From an uncultured Acidobacteriia bacterium (GTDB taxonomy: Bacteria; Acidobacteriota; Terriglobia; Bryobacterales; Bryobacteraceae), in contig CAIUOG010000060.1 of NCBI GenBank assembly GCA_903900705.1, positions 1 through 64,000 on the forward strand: a stretch of DNA of 64,000 bases. Reading direction: 5' to 3'. Of the stretch, positions 34,810-43,813 are shown piece after piece. Under the pieces are notes generated by a model that was not told the origin of the DNA, did no database searches, and saw only the letters and a program-made list of their open reading frames with translations. How positions within the stretch are numbered: position 1 is the stretch's first letter; each line of letters begins with the position of its first letter. The translations under genes were made by a program, and so were the position numbers.

Positions 34810-34896
34810 TGATATATCAGAAAAGCCCGCCCGGACCGCTCTCTCCCCCTGAAATAGAAAACGATTACGTGATATACATTCTATAGACGGTCCGGG
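34810..34896. promoter_or_regulatory. putative GntR operators in the divergent promoter region
   Basis: A perfect palindrome TGATATATCA lies at 34810-34819, and an imperfect copy TGATATACA begins at 34870, exactly 60 bases away. FCD-type GntR proteins bind short AT-rich dyads like these. In addition CCCGGACCG (34830-34838) and CGGTCCGGG (34888-34896) form a perfect inverted repeat across 49 bases. The region separates the LigK/GalB/DUF6282 operon from its likely regulator, whose ATG is at 34904. Confidence 0.5.
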
Positions 34897-34903
34897 TTTT
34901 CCA

Positions 34904-35632
34904 ATGACTGAAACAGCCGACAATCTGAGCCTGGCATTCGAGGCTTACACGACCGTCCGGCAGAGGATTCTGCGCGGGGAACTGCCGATGGGGCAGGTGA
35001 TCTCCCGCCGCAAACTGGCTGCGGAACTGGGGATGAGTTTCCTGCCCGTCTCCGAAGCCCTGCTGCGACTGGAGTTTGAAGGTCTGCTGGAAAGCCGCCC
35101 CCGAGCCGGGACGCGGGTCCGCATTCCGACCCTGCGGGACGTTCAGGGCCACTACACGGTGCGTGAGGCGCTTGAGGTACAGGCGGCGCGACTGTTCACT
35201 TCCGCGGCGACGGTGGAGGAACGAAACGAATTGCAGAAACTGGCCGCGCGTGTGGACCTGATGGCATATCAGCCTGAAGCGGATCGCCTCCATTACCTCA
35301 CGCTCCACGAAAAACTCCACCGGCGGATTGCCGATTGTGCGCGTTGCGAATCGCTTTCGGACGCCATCGAGAAGACACACGCGCTGGCTTCCACCTGGAT
35401 GTGCGTGGGCCGGTCCGGTTCCGGGGAAGAGCCGAAGCGAACCCCGCATCAGTCATTACTGGAAGTGCTTTGCGGCGCGGACTCCGAAAGGGCAGGCGAG
35501 GCCATGCGGCGGCATATTGTTTCCAGCCAGACCCGGGCTCTGGAGCGGCTGCAGCCTTACTTCGAAATGCATAAGGTGAACGGAGCCACCTACGCGCGCA
35601 GTGCAAAGCGGAACCTCGAACTCGCAGGCTAA
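34904..35632 (+). CDS. GntR-family (FCD) transcriptional regulator
   Basis: A 242-aa regulator. The winged helix-turn-helix (~8-75) has AYTTVRQRILRGELPMGQVISRRKLAAELGMSFLPVSEALLRLEFEGLLESRPRAGTRV. The FCD effector domain (~85-225) shows the REALEVQAARL start and His residues in LHEKLHRRIADC and HQSLLEVL that form the family's metal/ligand pocket. It is divergent from the DUF6282-GalB-LigK operon with two candidate operators between them, so it most likely represses that operon until a ring-cleavage product binds. Confidence 0.9.
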   Translation: MTETADNLSLAFEAYTTVRQRILRGELPMGQVISRRKLAAELGMSFLPVSEALLRLEFEGLLESRPRAGTRVRIPTLRDVQGHYTVREALEVQAARLFTSAATVEERNELQKLAARVDLMAYQPEADRLHYLTLHEKLHRRIADCARCESLSDAIEKTHALASTWMCVGRSGSGEEPKRTPHQSLLEVLCGADSERAGEAMRRHIVSSQTRALERLQPYFEMHKVNGATYARSAKRNLELAG

Positions 35633-35711
35633 GCGATAAAGAACACGGTTTCAGCGCCGTGACACAAAATGCGGCCCCGGAGGATTGTGCTACCATGGGC
35701 AATACTCTCAA

Positions 35712-35731
35712 AAGGCGTCCGCCTTGTATTT
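35712..35731 (+). terminator. weak hairpin between gntR and mreB
   Basis: AAGGC (35712-35716) and GCCTT (35721-35725) pair around GTCC and are followed by GTATTTGT. The stem is short and the T-run broken, so it may be a weak terminator of the regulator gene or a chance structure in the mreB leader. Confidence 0.25.
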
Positions 35732-35743
35732 GTAACCACTTAG

Positions 35744-36769
35744 ATGAACCTCCGGTCATTATTCAGTCTTTTTTCTTCCGATCTCGCGATCGATCTCGGA
35801 ACAGCTAATACGCTCGTGTTCGCCAAGGGCAAGGGCATCGTCGTCAACGAACCATCCATCGTAGCCATCAACAAGAACACCGGTGAAGTAGAAGCAGTTG
35901 GCAAAGAAGCGAAGGAAATGCTGGGCCGCACGCCCGGCAACATCGTCGCTATCAAGCCCATGAAAGACGGCGTCATCGCGGACTTCAAAGTCACCGAGAA
36001 GATGCTGAACTACTTCATTCAGAAGGCGCACAACCGCAAAGTTCTGGTGCATCCGCGTATCGTGATCGGCGTGCCGAGCGAGATTACGCAGGTGGAAAAG
36101 CGCGCCGTCATGGATTCGGCATATCGAGCGAAGGCCAGCGAAGTGCATCTGGTGGAGCAGGCCATGGTGGCGGCAATCGGCGCCGGCCTGCCCATCACCG
36201 AACCCTCCGGCAACATGGTGGTGGATATCGGCGGCGGAACCACGGATATCGCGGTCATCTCGCTTTCGGGCATCGTGTATTCGCGTTCGGTCCGCGTGGC
36301 CGGCAACGCCATGGACGACGCTGTGATGCAGTTCATGAAGCGGAAGTACAACCTGCTGATTGGCGAGCGCACGGCGGAAGCCATCAAAATGGAAGTCGGT
36401 TCCGCTTACCCGCTCGACAAGCCGATCAAGATGGAGATCAAGGGCCGCAACCTGATCGAGGGTGTGCCGAGAACCATCGAAGTGGGCGATGCGGAAATCC
36501 GCGAGGCTCTGTCCGAGTGCATCGCGATGATCGTGAACGGCATTCGCGTGGCTCTCGAACGCACTCCCCCGGAACTCAGCGCGGACATCAGTGACCGCGG
36601 CATTGTGCTCACCGGCGGCGGCGCGCTGATCAAGAATCTGGACGAGCGCATTCGCCAGGAAACCGGACTGCCGGTCTCGATTGCGGAAGACCCTCTGGCT
36701 TCGGTCGTGCTCGGCACCGGCAAGATGCTCAGCGACTTCAAACTCCTTCGGAAAATCTCGATAGATTAA
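35744..36769 (+). CDS. mreB: rod-shape actin homologue MreB
   Basis: A 341-aa bacterial actin. Phosphate-1 is IDLGTANTLVFAKGKG, phosphate-2 is MVVDIGGGTTDIAVISLSG and the adenosine site is IVLTGGGALIKNLD. The N-terminal RSLFSLFSSD is a short amphipathic membrane-binding start. MreB filaments guide the elongation machinery along the inner membrane. First of the mreBCD operon; 20 bases separate it from mreC. Length is standard. Confidence 0.98.
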   Translation: MNLRSLFSLFSSDLAIDLGTANTLVFAKGKGIVVNEPSIVAINKNTGEVEAVGKEAKEMLGRTPGNIVAIKPMKDGVIADFKVTEKMLNYFIQKAHNRKVLVHPRIVIGVPSEITQVEKRAVMDSAYRAKASEVHLVEQAMVAAIGAGLPITEPSGNMVVDIGGGTTDIAVISLSGIVYSRSVRVAGNAMDDAVMQFMKRKYNLLIGERTAEAIKMEVGSAYPLDKPIKMEIKGRNLIEGVPRTIEVGDAEIREALSECIAMIVNGIRVALERTPPELSADISDRGIVLTGGGALIKNLDERIRQETGLPVSIAEDPLASVVLGTGKMLSDFKLLRKISID

Positions 36770-36789
36770 GAGAGGGCCTGCGCTCAGGT

Positions 36790-37899
36790 ATGGAATCTCT
36801 CTTCTACCGGTATCGGAACATCACGGTCCTGCTGGTAGCGCTTTTCGCGCAACTGATTCTGCTTGCCTGGCAGGTGAGGAGCGAGAATGATGTGCCTCTC
36901 GTTCGCTTCTGGGCCATTACGGCCGTCACGCCGGTGGCCAGCGCGATTGAAGGCGCGCGCAACGGAACCGCTGGTTTTTTCGGCAATTACTTTGCCGTGC
37001 GCGACGCCCGTGATCAGAACCGGAAGCTGAAGGCGCAGGTCGATAAGCTCACACTCGAAAACCAGCTGCTGAAAAACGAGCTGGCGTCGGCGCAGCGCGT
37101 GGAAACCATGGCCGGATTTCAGGCGCATAATCCTTCGAAGATGATTGGGGCGCGCGTGATCGGGACGACGACCGGTTCGGGCGCGAAGTCACTCCTGATT
37201 GATCGGGGAACCGCTTCCGGAATTCACAAGGGAATGGCGGTGGTCACGCCGGCCGGAATCGTCGGAAAGATTCTGGCTGTTTACCCATTTGCGAGCCAGG
37301 TGCTCTCGGTCAGCGACCCCGGGTTCGCGGCGGGCGTTGAATCCCAGAAGGGCCATGTGCATGGCGTGCTGAAGGGGGTGGGGACGGGTTCGGCGCGCGT
37401 CGATTACATTCCCACGGGCCAGAAAGTGGAAGTGGGCGAACAGTTCTTTACTTCCGGCGAGGACCGCGTTTTTCCCAAGGGTCTGCTGGTGGGTAAAGTC
37501 ACCGGCGTGAAGGAAGGCGGCAATTTCCAGGACGTGTTTCTACAACCTTCTGGTGCGGAAGCGGCTCCGGAAGAGGTGCTGATTATTGTGGACCCCGCGC
37601 ACCAGGAGATTCCGGACGCGCCGCCCGCCGATTCTCCTGTGTTTCTGGCACCCCCTGTCACCACAACCGAGACAGGGCCCAGCCCGGCGCCGGCAGCCTC
37701 CGGCACACAGGCAGACAAGCTGATGGAGCAGTACAAGAAACTTGGCGAAGCGCAGCGGTACACCTACGGCGAAGGCGGCCCAGGCTCACTGCCAATGAAC
37801 TTCAACGCAAAAGTACCTGGCGTGAATGCACCGGCCGCGAATGCCGCGGGCGGTGCAGCGCCGCCCGCCGGTGCGACGGGAACAACGGGGAAACCGTAG
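36790..37899 (+). CDS. mreC: rod-shape protein MreC
   Basis: A 369-aa bitopic protein: one membrane helix (~9-27, ITVLLVALFAQLILLAWQV), a periplasmic coiled coil (~73-105, RKLKAQVDKLTLENQLLKNEL), then the two beta domains with ARVIGTTTGSGAKSLLIDRGTASGIHKGMAVVTPAGIVGKI. The C-terminal ~90 residues (from ~280) are a Pro/Ala-rich, probably disordered tail longer than in most MreC proteins. It links MreB to PBP2 outside the membrane. The stop directly abuts the mreD start at 37900. Confidence 0.95.
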   Translation: MESLFYRYRNITVLLVALFAQLILLAWQVRSENDVPLVRFWAITAVTPVASAIEGARNGTAGFFGNYFAVRDARDQNRKLKAQVDKLTLENQLLKNELASAQRVETMAGFQAHNPSKMIGARVIGTTTGSGAKSLLIDRGTASGIHKGMAVVTPAGIVGKILAVYPFASQVLSVSDPGFAAGVESQKGHVHGVLKGVGTGSARVDYIPTGQKVEVGEQFFTSGEDRVFPKGLLVGKVTGVKEGGNFQDVFLQPSGAEAAPEEVLIIVDPAHQEIPDAPPADSPVFLAPPVTTTETGPSPAPAASGTQADKLMEQYKKLGEAQRYTYGEGGPGSLPMNFNAKVPGVNAPAANAAGGAAPPAGATGTTGKP

Positions 37900-38442
37900 A
37901 TGGAGTACACAACACCCGAACGCATCCTGGTCACCGATGCGAGGCAGGTCAGGAGTTCCAAGTACCCCGTCTGGGTCTTTTTCGCAATCCCCCTCGTGGC
38001 GTTGCTGATTCAGGTCTATCTGCCGTTATTCCAGACGCTGAAGTTCATCGAAAACATTGAACTGCCGCTCCTGGTAACCATCTACTTTTCGCTGATGCGG
38101 CGGTCACAGATTCGGGGCCTCACCCTCGGGATGGCGCTCGGCCTCGCGCAGGACTCCTTTTCGCGCTATTACATCGGCATGTACGGGATCTGCAAGACCA
38201 TGGTGGGGTATCTTTCCGCCTCCATCGGGCTGCAGTTCGATGTGGAGCATTCGCTTGTCCGGCTGATCCTCTGTTTCGTGTTTTATCTGTTCCATCAGTT
38301 CCTCTATTGGGTGTTGCAGCGCGCATTACTCAATCAGCCCGTAATTCTGGATATCCAGAAGGAATTGCTGATGGGCGCGGTGAATGCCATTGTCGGCGTG
38401 GCATTGTTCAGCGCGCTCGACAAGCTGCGCGTCCACGAGTAA
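37900..38442 (+). CDS. mreD: rod-shape protein MreD
   Basis: A 180-aa membrane protein with about five helices: VWVFFAIPLVALLIQVYLPLF, LPLLVTIYFSLMRRSQIRGL, MALGLAQDSFSRYYIGMYGI, VRLILCFVFYLFHQFLY and VNAIVGVALFSAL. The block GLTLGMALGLAQDSFS is the MreD signature. It starts at the base after the mreC stop, and its function is tied to MreBC. The usual next genes for PBP2 and RodA are not present; a serine hydrolase follows instead. Confidence 0.9.
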   Translation: MEYTTPERILVTDARQVRSSKYPVWVFFAIPLVALLIQVYLPLFQTLKFIENIELPLLVTIYFSLMRRSQIRGLTLGMALGLAQDSFSRYYIGMYGICKTMVGYLSASIGLQFDVEHSLVRLILCFVFYLFHQFLYWVLQRALLNQPVILDIQKELLMGAVNAIVGVALFSALDKLRVHE

Positions 38443-38466
38443 GCACCACTGCGGTACTATCGCGGG

Positions 38467-39849
38467 ATGCGCGCCCTGATTCTCGTATTCGCAGTTGCCG
38501 CCGTCACCTGTTTCGCTCAACTAACCCCGGAGCAACAGAAGGCCATCGATCGAATCGCTGCAGACGTACTCGCCGAGACCGGTGTACCGAGCGCTTCGGT
38601 GGCCGTCGTGAAAGATCGACAGATCTACGCAAAGGCCTATGGGAATGCACGACTGGAACCCCCTATGCCCGCCACGGCCGCGATGCGTTACAAGATCGCT
38701 TCGAACAGCAAGCAACTGGCAGCATCGGCCATTCTGCTGCTGGCACAGGAGCGGAAAGTCTCGCTGGACGACAGAGTTTCCCGTTTCCTGCCGGAATTGA
38801 CCCGCGCGAAAGAGATCACCATCCGGGAACTACTCTCCCATACGTCGGGCTATCAGGATTACTATCCGCTTGACTATGTTGCGCCGTTTATGCGGAAGAA
38901 TGTAACGGCGGCGGAGATTCTGAACCAATGGGCGAAGATTCCGCTCAATTTCGAGCCCGGCACAAAGTGGCAGTACAGCAATACAAACTACGTGATCGTG
39001 GGGCAGATCGTCGAGAAGATCACGGGGAGGCCGCTCGTCGATTTCCTGCGGACCCGGTTCTTCGTCCCGCTGGGGATGAAGACACCCATCGACGTCACGC
39101 GTGAGACGTGGAGCGCACAGGATCCGACGGGCTACACGCAGCACGCGCTGAGCCCGGCAAGGGTTGTCGAACCGGAGGGCAACGGCTGGATGTATGCGGC
39201 CGGCGAACTGGCCATGACGGCGGGCGACCTGGCGTTGTGGGATCGGTCCCTCATGGAAGGTACATCGCTCAAGGAGGAATCACTGAAGGCTCTCACAACG
39301 GAAGTCCTGCTGAAAGGCGGTTCGGGAACCAGGTATGCGCTGGGTTTGGAGATTGGCACGACAGCGAGGGAGAAACGCCGCTGGAGCCACAGCGGCGGGG
39401 CTTCCGGATTCGTTTCGCGGAACACCATGTTTCCGGATGACGGGATTTCAATCACTGTCCTGACCAACGGTGAAGGCCGCGCCCAGGAGGCGATTGCGAA
39501 GAAGATTGAGGAATTGCTGCTGGGGCCGGCGGCGGACCCGGACGGCGCCCCTGCGCTTGAACGGGCGCGGCGGCTGTTCACCGGCCTGCAGAAAGGTCAA
39601 CTGGAGAAGAGCCTGATCGACAGCGATCTGGAATCGTATTTCACTCCCGACGTGGTGAAGGACTTTGCCGAGTCCCTCGAATTGATGGGGAAGCCGGAGA
39701 GCTTCACCGAAGGTCCGCATGAGGAGCGTGGCGGAATGATGTACCGGGGTTATGCTGTGAAATCCGGCACAAAGTCGATCCGCATTTCGACCTATGTGAC
39801 GAAAGACGGAAAGTTTTCACAATTCCTGATCACAAAAGCCGTACAGTAA
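38467..39849 (+). CDS. exported serine hydrolase of the beta-lactamase class C fold
   Basis: A 460-aa protein with signal peptide MRALILVFAVAAVTCFA. The catalytic tetrad is Ser79-x-x-Lys82 in KIASNSKQLA, Tyr in YSNTNYVIVG, and His-Ser-Gly-Gly in RWSHSGGASG. HTSGYQDYYPLDYV follows the second motif, as in the family. Residues ~360-460 form a small extra C-terminal domain. Members include D,D-peptidases, esterases and beta-lactamases; which one cannot be told. It is 24 bases after mreD, so might be cotranscribed, and its stop abuts the convergent TPR gene. Confidence 0.88.
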   Translation: MRALILVFAVAAVTCFAQLTPEQQKAIDRIAADVLAETGVPSASVAVVKDRQIYAKAYGNARLEPPMPATAAMRYKIASNSKQLAASAILLLAQERKVSLDDRVSRFLPELTRAKEITIRELLSHTSGYQDYYPLDYVAPFMRKNVTAAEILNQWAKIPLNFEPGTKWQYSNTNYVIVGQIVEKITGRPLVDFLRTRFFVPLGMKTPIDVTRETWSAQDPTGYTQHALSPARVVEPEGNGWMYAAGELAMTAGDLALWDRSLMEGTSLKEESLKALTTEVLLKGGSGTRYALGLEIGTTAREKRRWSHSGGASGFVSRNTMFPDDGISITVLTNGEGRAQEAIAKKIEELLLGPAADPDGAPALERARRLFTGLQKGQLEKSLIDSDLESYFTPDVVKDFAESLELMGKPESFTEGPHEERGGMMYRGYAVKSGTKSIRISTYVTKDGKFSQFLITKAVQ

Positions 39850-40509
39850 CTATCGGGCTTCCGGCTTGCCCGCCTTTACGAGGGCTTCTTCGCGGAGCTT
39901 TTGGGCAATTTCATCGGCCGGGTGCAGCTTCAACGCTTTCAAAAGGGCTACCGCAGCCTCATCGAACTTCCCGCCTTCGAGGAAGGCACGACCCGCCAGC
40001 ATGGCGGCCGGATACACTTCCGATGGAACGCGCGTCAGCTGCCGTTCCCGCTCTTTGAGAGCCCGGCTCAACAGGTCCATCGCTTCCGCGGGCTTCTTCG
40101 CGGCAAGCAGGCCAACGCCTTTGGCGAAGGCGTCATCAGCCGACGTAAGCCCCGCCACCGCCTTCGCAAACGCCGCCGGATCCAGTCCGGAATCGTGATG
40201 CGCGCCGAGCAGTTTGCCCGCTTCCAGCGCCGCGATCACCCGGGGGTTCGCGAGCGCTTTCAGATCACCAGACTCCATCACCAGGGCCGGAATTTCTCCC
40301 GGTCCGTCCTGCGGTTTCACTTTGCCATCGTATGGCCAGATCAGGACCGGAGTTCCCTTCCCCTTGTTGACTACTTTCAACCGCATCCAACCTTCGTCAT
40401 CCGGCTCCGAAACTTCCAGGCTGATACCGGATGGCTTCTTCCCCCGTGCATCGGTGATGTCAAAATGCAGCGTGGAAGCGGCGACAAAGAGGAGGAAAAC
40501 CGTCTTCAT
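39850..40509 (-). CDS. exported protein with C-terminal TPR repeats
   Basis: A 219-aa protein. The N-terminus MKTVFLLFVAASTLHFDI looks like a signal peptide or anchor, followed by a beta-rich part with SLEVSEPDDEGWMRLKVVNKGKGTPVLIWPYDGKVKP. Residues ~125-215 contain two to three tetratricopeptide-like repeats (DAFAKGVGLLAAKKPAEAMDLLSRAL and GGKFDEAAVALLKALKLHPADEIAQ). Function unknown. It overlaps the stop of the YbbP-like gene by 4 bases, so it belongs to the ybbA-ybbP transcription unit. Confidence 0.7.
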   Translation of the reverse strand: MKTVFLLFVAASTLHFDITDARGKKPSGISLEVSEPDDEGWMRLKVVNKGKGTPVLIWPYDGKVKPQDGPGEIPALVMESGDLKALANPRVIAALEAGKLLGAHHDSGLDPAAFAKAVAGLTSADDAFAKGVGLLAAKKPAEAMDLLSRALKERERQLTRVPSEVYPAAMLAGRAFLEGGKFDEAAVALLKALKLHPADEIAQKLREEALVKAGKPEAR

Positions 40510-43070
40510 TCGTCTCTCAGAATCTCCAGCGGTTTCTGCCCCAAAGTCCGATAACTGGCGGCCCAGCCGGTTACAACCGCCAGCAACGCCGTGCCGCCGA
40601 TTGCCGCGAACATCGGCATGATGTCCGGCGCGGCGTTGGCTCGCAGCAGACGGTTCAGCACCAGCCAGGCGAAGCCGCCCGCCAGCAAGCCACCCATCAT
40701 CCCCGCCACTGCGCCGATCACCAGAAATTCCACCGAGAAGATGCGTGCGATACGCTGGCGGGTCGCGCCGAGGGTCTTCAGAATCACCACTTCGCGAATC
40801 CGTCGGAAGCGCGTCCCCGCGACACTCGATGCGAGGATCACAACGCCGGCCAGAATCGAGAAAAAGCTGATGAAACGAACCACGAGCGAGATCTGGTCGA
40901 CGATAGACTGAATCGTGTCGAGCACGTCCGCCATGTTGACCACCGTCACGGTCGGGAATTTCTCATAAAGCACTTTCTGAATGCCGGGGACCGACTGCGG
41001 TCTGGCTCGGATGCCGCCGTAATAAATGGCCGGCAGACCATCGAGCGCTCCATCGCTGAAGAAGAATTCCACGCGCGCCGAGAGACGCACGGATTCGCTC
41101 TTGTGGATGGCTGCGACCGTCGCCGTAAAGTTGCGCTGCGGCGTGCTCCAGTTCATGGTGGAGCCCACGCGGATCTTCAGCAGCTTCGCGACCGATTCGG
41201 CGACTGACACCTTTGCTTCCACCGGATGCGAACCCGCTGGCCACCACTCGCCCGATAAAACCTGGGTGAACGGCGGTTTCTCCGGCGCGGTGGAGACTGA
41301 AGTCGTGCGCGCGTAGCGACGCGCCATGCCCTGCAGCTTCTCGCGTTCGAGGGGAACGCCGTCGATGGCCGTGATGGAGGCGGCGACCGCGCCCAGCATT
41401 TCGGGCTGACCCAGTACGCCCGGTTGGGCCTTCACCAGGTCGGTGATGGCCTGCCGGTTGGATGCCGTAATGTCGAGCAGATAAACGTTCGGCATGCCGG
41501 GTGGCGCGGTGCGAACAATGTCCTGGAGCAATCCGCGCTGCACAATCCAGATGGTGACCGTGAACATGACGCCGACACCGAGCGCCATCACCGCCGCTCC
41601 CGCGTGGTTGCCGGGCCGGTAGAGATTCGCAATGCCCTGCCGGATGACGGGGCCCACACCGCGCGGCATGTGCCGGCTCAGAATCCGCAGTCCCTTCAAC
41701 AGCAGCCACGCGACGGCGGCCAGAGCCAGCATCGCGATGGCGATCGCAGCGGCGAAGTAGCGGCCGGTGGTCGCATTATCGGCCAGCCACGCGGCAAGGC
41801 CGCCCACAAACGCGAGGATCACGATGGCCGAAACAACCGAGGCCGCGGCGCGCTTCCACCATTCAGCAAAGCTTTGCTGGGGAGCGGCCATTTCGCGGCG
41901 GAAAATCAGGGCCGGGCGTATGTAGCGGATACCCAGGAGAGGCGGGATGGTAAACAGCAGAACGGTCAGCACGCCCACCAGCAGGCCCTGCAGCGCCGAT
42001 ACTGCGTCGAAACGCGGCATCGATGAGATCTGAAAATAGCGTTCGAGGAAGATGGGGAAGACCATCTGCACCAGGGTGCCCACGGCGATGCCAATCGCAC
42101 TGCCTGCCAGGCCCAGTCCCAGCGTCTGCAGGATGTAGATCCGCAGAATCTGATTCGATTTCGCACCCAGGCACTTCATAACGGCGATGGAATCCATCTT
42201 CTGCTGCAGGTGCGCCTGAATGGCGGTGGCGACACCCAGCGCGGCGATTACCAGCGCCACCAGGCTCACCAGCGAAAGAAAGGTGGTGGACTGCCGCAGG
42301 CCCTGCTCAATGAGCGGATGTGCCTCAGTGTAATCGGCAATCAAACCTTCCCGGAACGCGTTCTTCAGTTCGTTGCGGGCGCTCAGGATAGGAACGGCAG
42401 CGGGCAATTTGAACAGAAATCGCTCGGCCGCGCGACTGCCAGGAATGATGAGCGCGGTACGATCCAGCGCGGCGCGGGACATCATGACGCGCGGGCCAAC
42501 GTTCAGGCTGCCGGTCATGCGGTCAGGCTCGTTCGTCACTTCCGCCGTAATACGAAAGGGCAGGCCACCAATGCGCACGGAGTCACCGATTTTGGCGTTG
42601 AGCCGCAGCAGGACGCCGTCAGAGACCACAATGGCGTCGGGTTGCAGTGCGGCCTTCAGCGTGACCGGCGGGTTCAGTTTGACGACGCCGTAGAACGGGT
42701 AGACATCCGGATCCACGGCCTTGACCGAGATCAGCAGCGGCGTCGAACCCTCGCCAGGCGAGGCCATGGTCAGCGTCTCGGTGACCTGCGTCCGGCGGAC
42801 GCCCCGGCTTCCCAGCCGGTCCATTACCTCGGTTTGTTGTGGCGTGGGGAGTTGGAAAGTGCGGACTGTGAGGTCAGCGGCCATGAAACCGCGCGCATCG
42901 CGCTGCAGCATCGTGTGGAACGCGCGGGAGAAGCCTCGCACGCCGGTGAGCGCGCCCACTCCGGCGGCAACCGCAAGAACCACAAAAAGGAAGCGGCCGG
43001 AGGAAGCGCGTGTTTCCCGCCAGGCGATTTTGGCGGAGGTCTTCCAGGGATTCGGCTTCAAGCCGGTCAT
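40506..43070 (-). CDS. ybbP: YbbP-like FtsX-family ABC permease
   Basis: An 854-aa permease. It starts SAKIAWRETRASSGRFLFVVLAVAAGVGALTGVRGFSRAF, then has a large periplasmic domain (~55-255), three helices with LVSLVALVIAALGVATAIQAHLQQKMDSIAVMKCLGAKSNQI, two more helices, a central helix pair, a second periplasmic part and a final FtsX block with VAGTRFRRIREVVILKTLGATRQRIARIF. This is the YbbP architecture. It overlaps ybbA by 4 bases. Together with YbbA it probably extracts or moves lipids or lipoproteins; the exact cargo is not established. Confidence 0.9.
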   Translation of the reverse strand: MTGLKPNPWKTSAKIAWRETRASSGRFLFVVLAVAAGVGALTGVRGFSRAFHTMLQRDARGFMAADLTVRTFQLPTPQQTEVMDRLGSRGVRRTQVTETLTMASPGEGSTPLLISVKAVDPDVYPFYGVVKLNPPVTLKAALQPDAIVVSDGVLLRLNAKIGDSVRIGGLPFRITAEVTNEPDRMTGSLNVGPRVMMSRAALDRTALIIPGSRAAERFLFKLPAAVPILSARNELKNAFREGLIADYTEAHPLIEQGLRQSTTFLSLVSLVALVIAALGVATAIQAHLQQKMDSIAVMKCLGAKSNQILRIYILQTLGLGLAGSAIGIAVGTLVQMVFPIFLERYFQISSMPRFDAVSALQGLLVGVLTVLLFTIPPLLGIRYIRPALIFRREMAAPQQSFAEWWKRAAASVVSAIVILAFVGGLAAWLADNATTGRYFAAAIAIAMLALAAVAWLLLKGLRILSRHMPRGVGPVIRQGIANLYRPGNHAGAAVMALGVGVMFTVTIWIVQRGLLQDIVRTAPPGMPNVYLLDITASNRQAITDLVKAQPGVLGQPEMLGAVAASITAIDGVPLEREKLQGMARRYARTTSVSTAPEKPPFTQVLSGEWWPAGSHPVEAKVSVAESVAKLLKIRVGSTMNWSTPQRNFTATVAAIHKSESVRLSARVEFFFSDGALDGLPAIYYGGIRARPQSVPGIQKVLYEKFPTVTVVNMADVLDTIQSIVDQISLVVRFISFFSILAGVVILASSVAGTRFRRIREVVILKTLGATRQRIARIFSVEFLVIGAVAGMMGGLLAGGFAWLVLNRLLRANAAPDIMPMFAAIGGTALLAVVTGWAASYRTLGQKPLEILRDE

Positions 43071-43813
43071 CGGGCTCCGTTCAGTTCGTCGCTCACGACC
43101 AGGCCGTCGCGTAGCGTGATCACGCGGTCGGCATGAGCGGCGAGCGCAGGGTCGTGCGTAACCAGTACGAGCGTGGCGCCCTCCATGCGGTTGAGTTCCA
43201 GCAGAAGTTCGAGCACCTGCTGGCCGGTTTTTCCGTCCAGATTGCCCGTTGGTTCGTCGGCAAGAAGAATGGGGGGCCTGGTGATGAACGCCCGCGCCAG
43301 TGCCACGCGTTGCTGTTCGCCGCCGGAGAGTTGCACGGGATAGTGATCCAACCGGTCCGCCAGGCCGACGCGGGTCAGCAGGGCTTTCGCGCGGTCGGTG
43401 ACCTCCGGGCCGGCCCCGGCAAGTTCGGCGGGCAGCAGCACGTTCTCCTCGGCGGTCAGGGTGGGAATCAACTGGAAAGACTGAAAGACGAAGCCAATCT
43501 TACGGCCGCGAACCTCCGCCATCTGGTCTTCGGAAAGTCCTGTGATGTCGGTGTCATCAAGAAGGATCTGCCCGGCAGTAGCGCTATCCAGCCCGGCAAG
43601 TAGCCCCAGGAGCGTACTTTTCCCGCTGCCGGAGGGCCCCATGATGGCGACGAACTGGCCGCGTGGGATTTCCAGATTGATGCCGCGCAGGATTTCCACG
43701 CTGTGCGTCGGCGTGGCGATGATGCGCGTCAGACTACGGACTGCAATGATGGCCTGCGAAATGGGGAGCTCCGGGTTGCGGGAATCCGCGGGACGAAAAG
43801 TGACGTCTGTCAT
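43067..43813 (-). CDS. ybbA: YbbA-like ABC ATPase
   Basis: A 248-aa LolD/MacB-type ATPase from ATG 43813. Walker A is GPSGSGKS, the signature is LSGGEQQRVALARAF, Walker B is LLADEPTGNLD and the H-loop is LVTHDPALAAHADRV. The first ~25 residues precede the usual family start. It overlaps ybbP by 4 bases. Its start codon shares the CATG at 43811-43814 with the divergent esterase gene, exactly the tesA|ybbA arrangement known from E. coli. Confidence 0.92.
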   Translation of the reverse strand: MTDVTFRPADSRNPELPISQAIIAVRSLTRIIATPTHSVEILRGINLEIPRGQFVAIMGPSGSGKSTLLGLLAGLDSATAGQILLDDTDITGLSEDQMAEVRGRKIGFVFQSFQLIPTLTAEENVLLPAELAGAGPEVTDRAKALLTRVGLADRLDHYPVQLSGGEQQRVALARAFITRPPILLADEPTGNLDGKTGQQVLELLLELNRMEGATLVLVTHDPALAAHADRVITLRDGLVVSDELNGAR

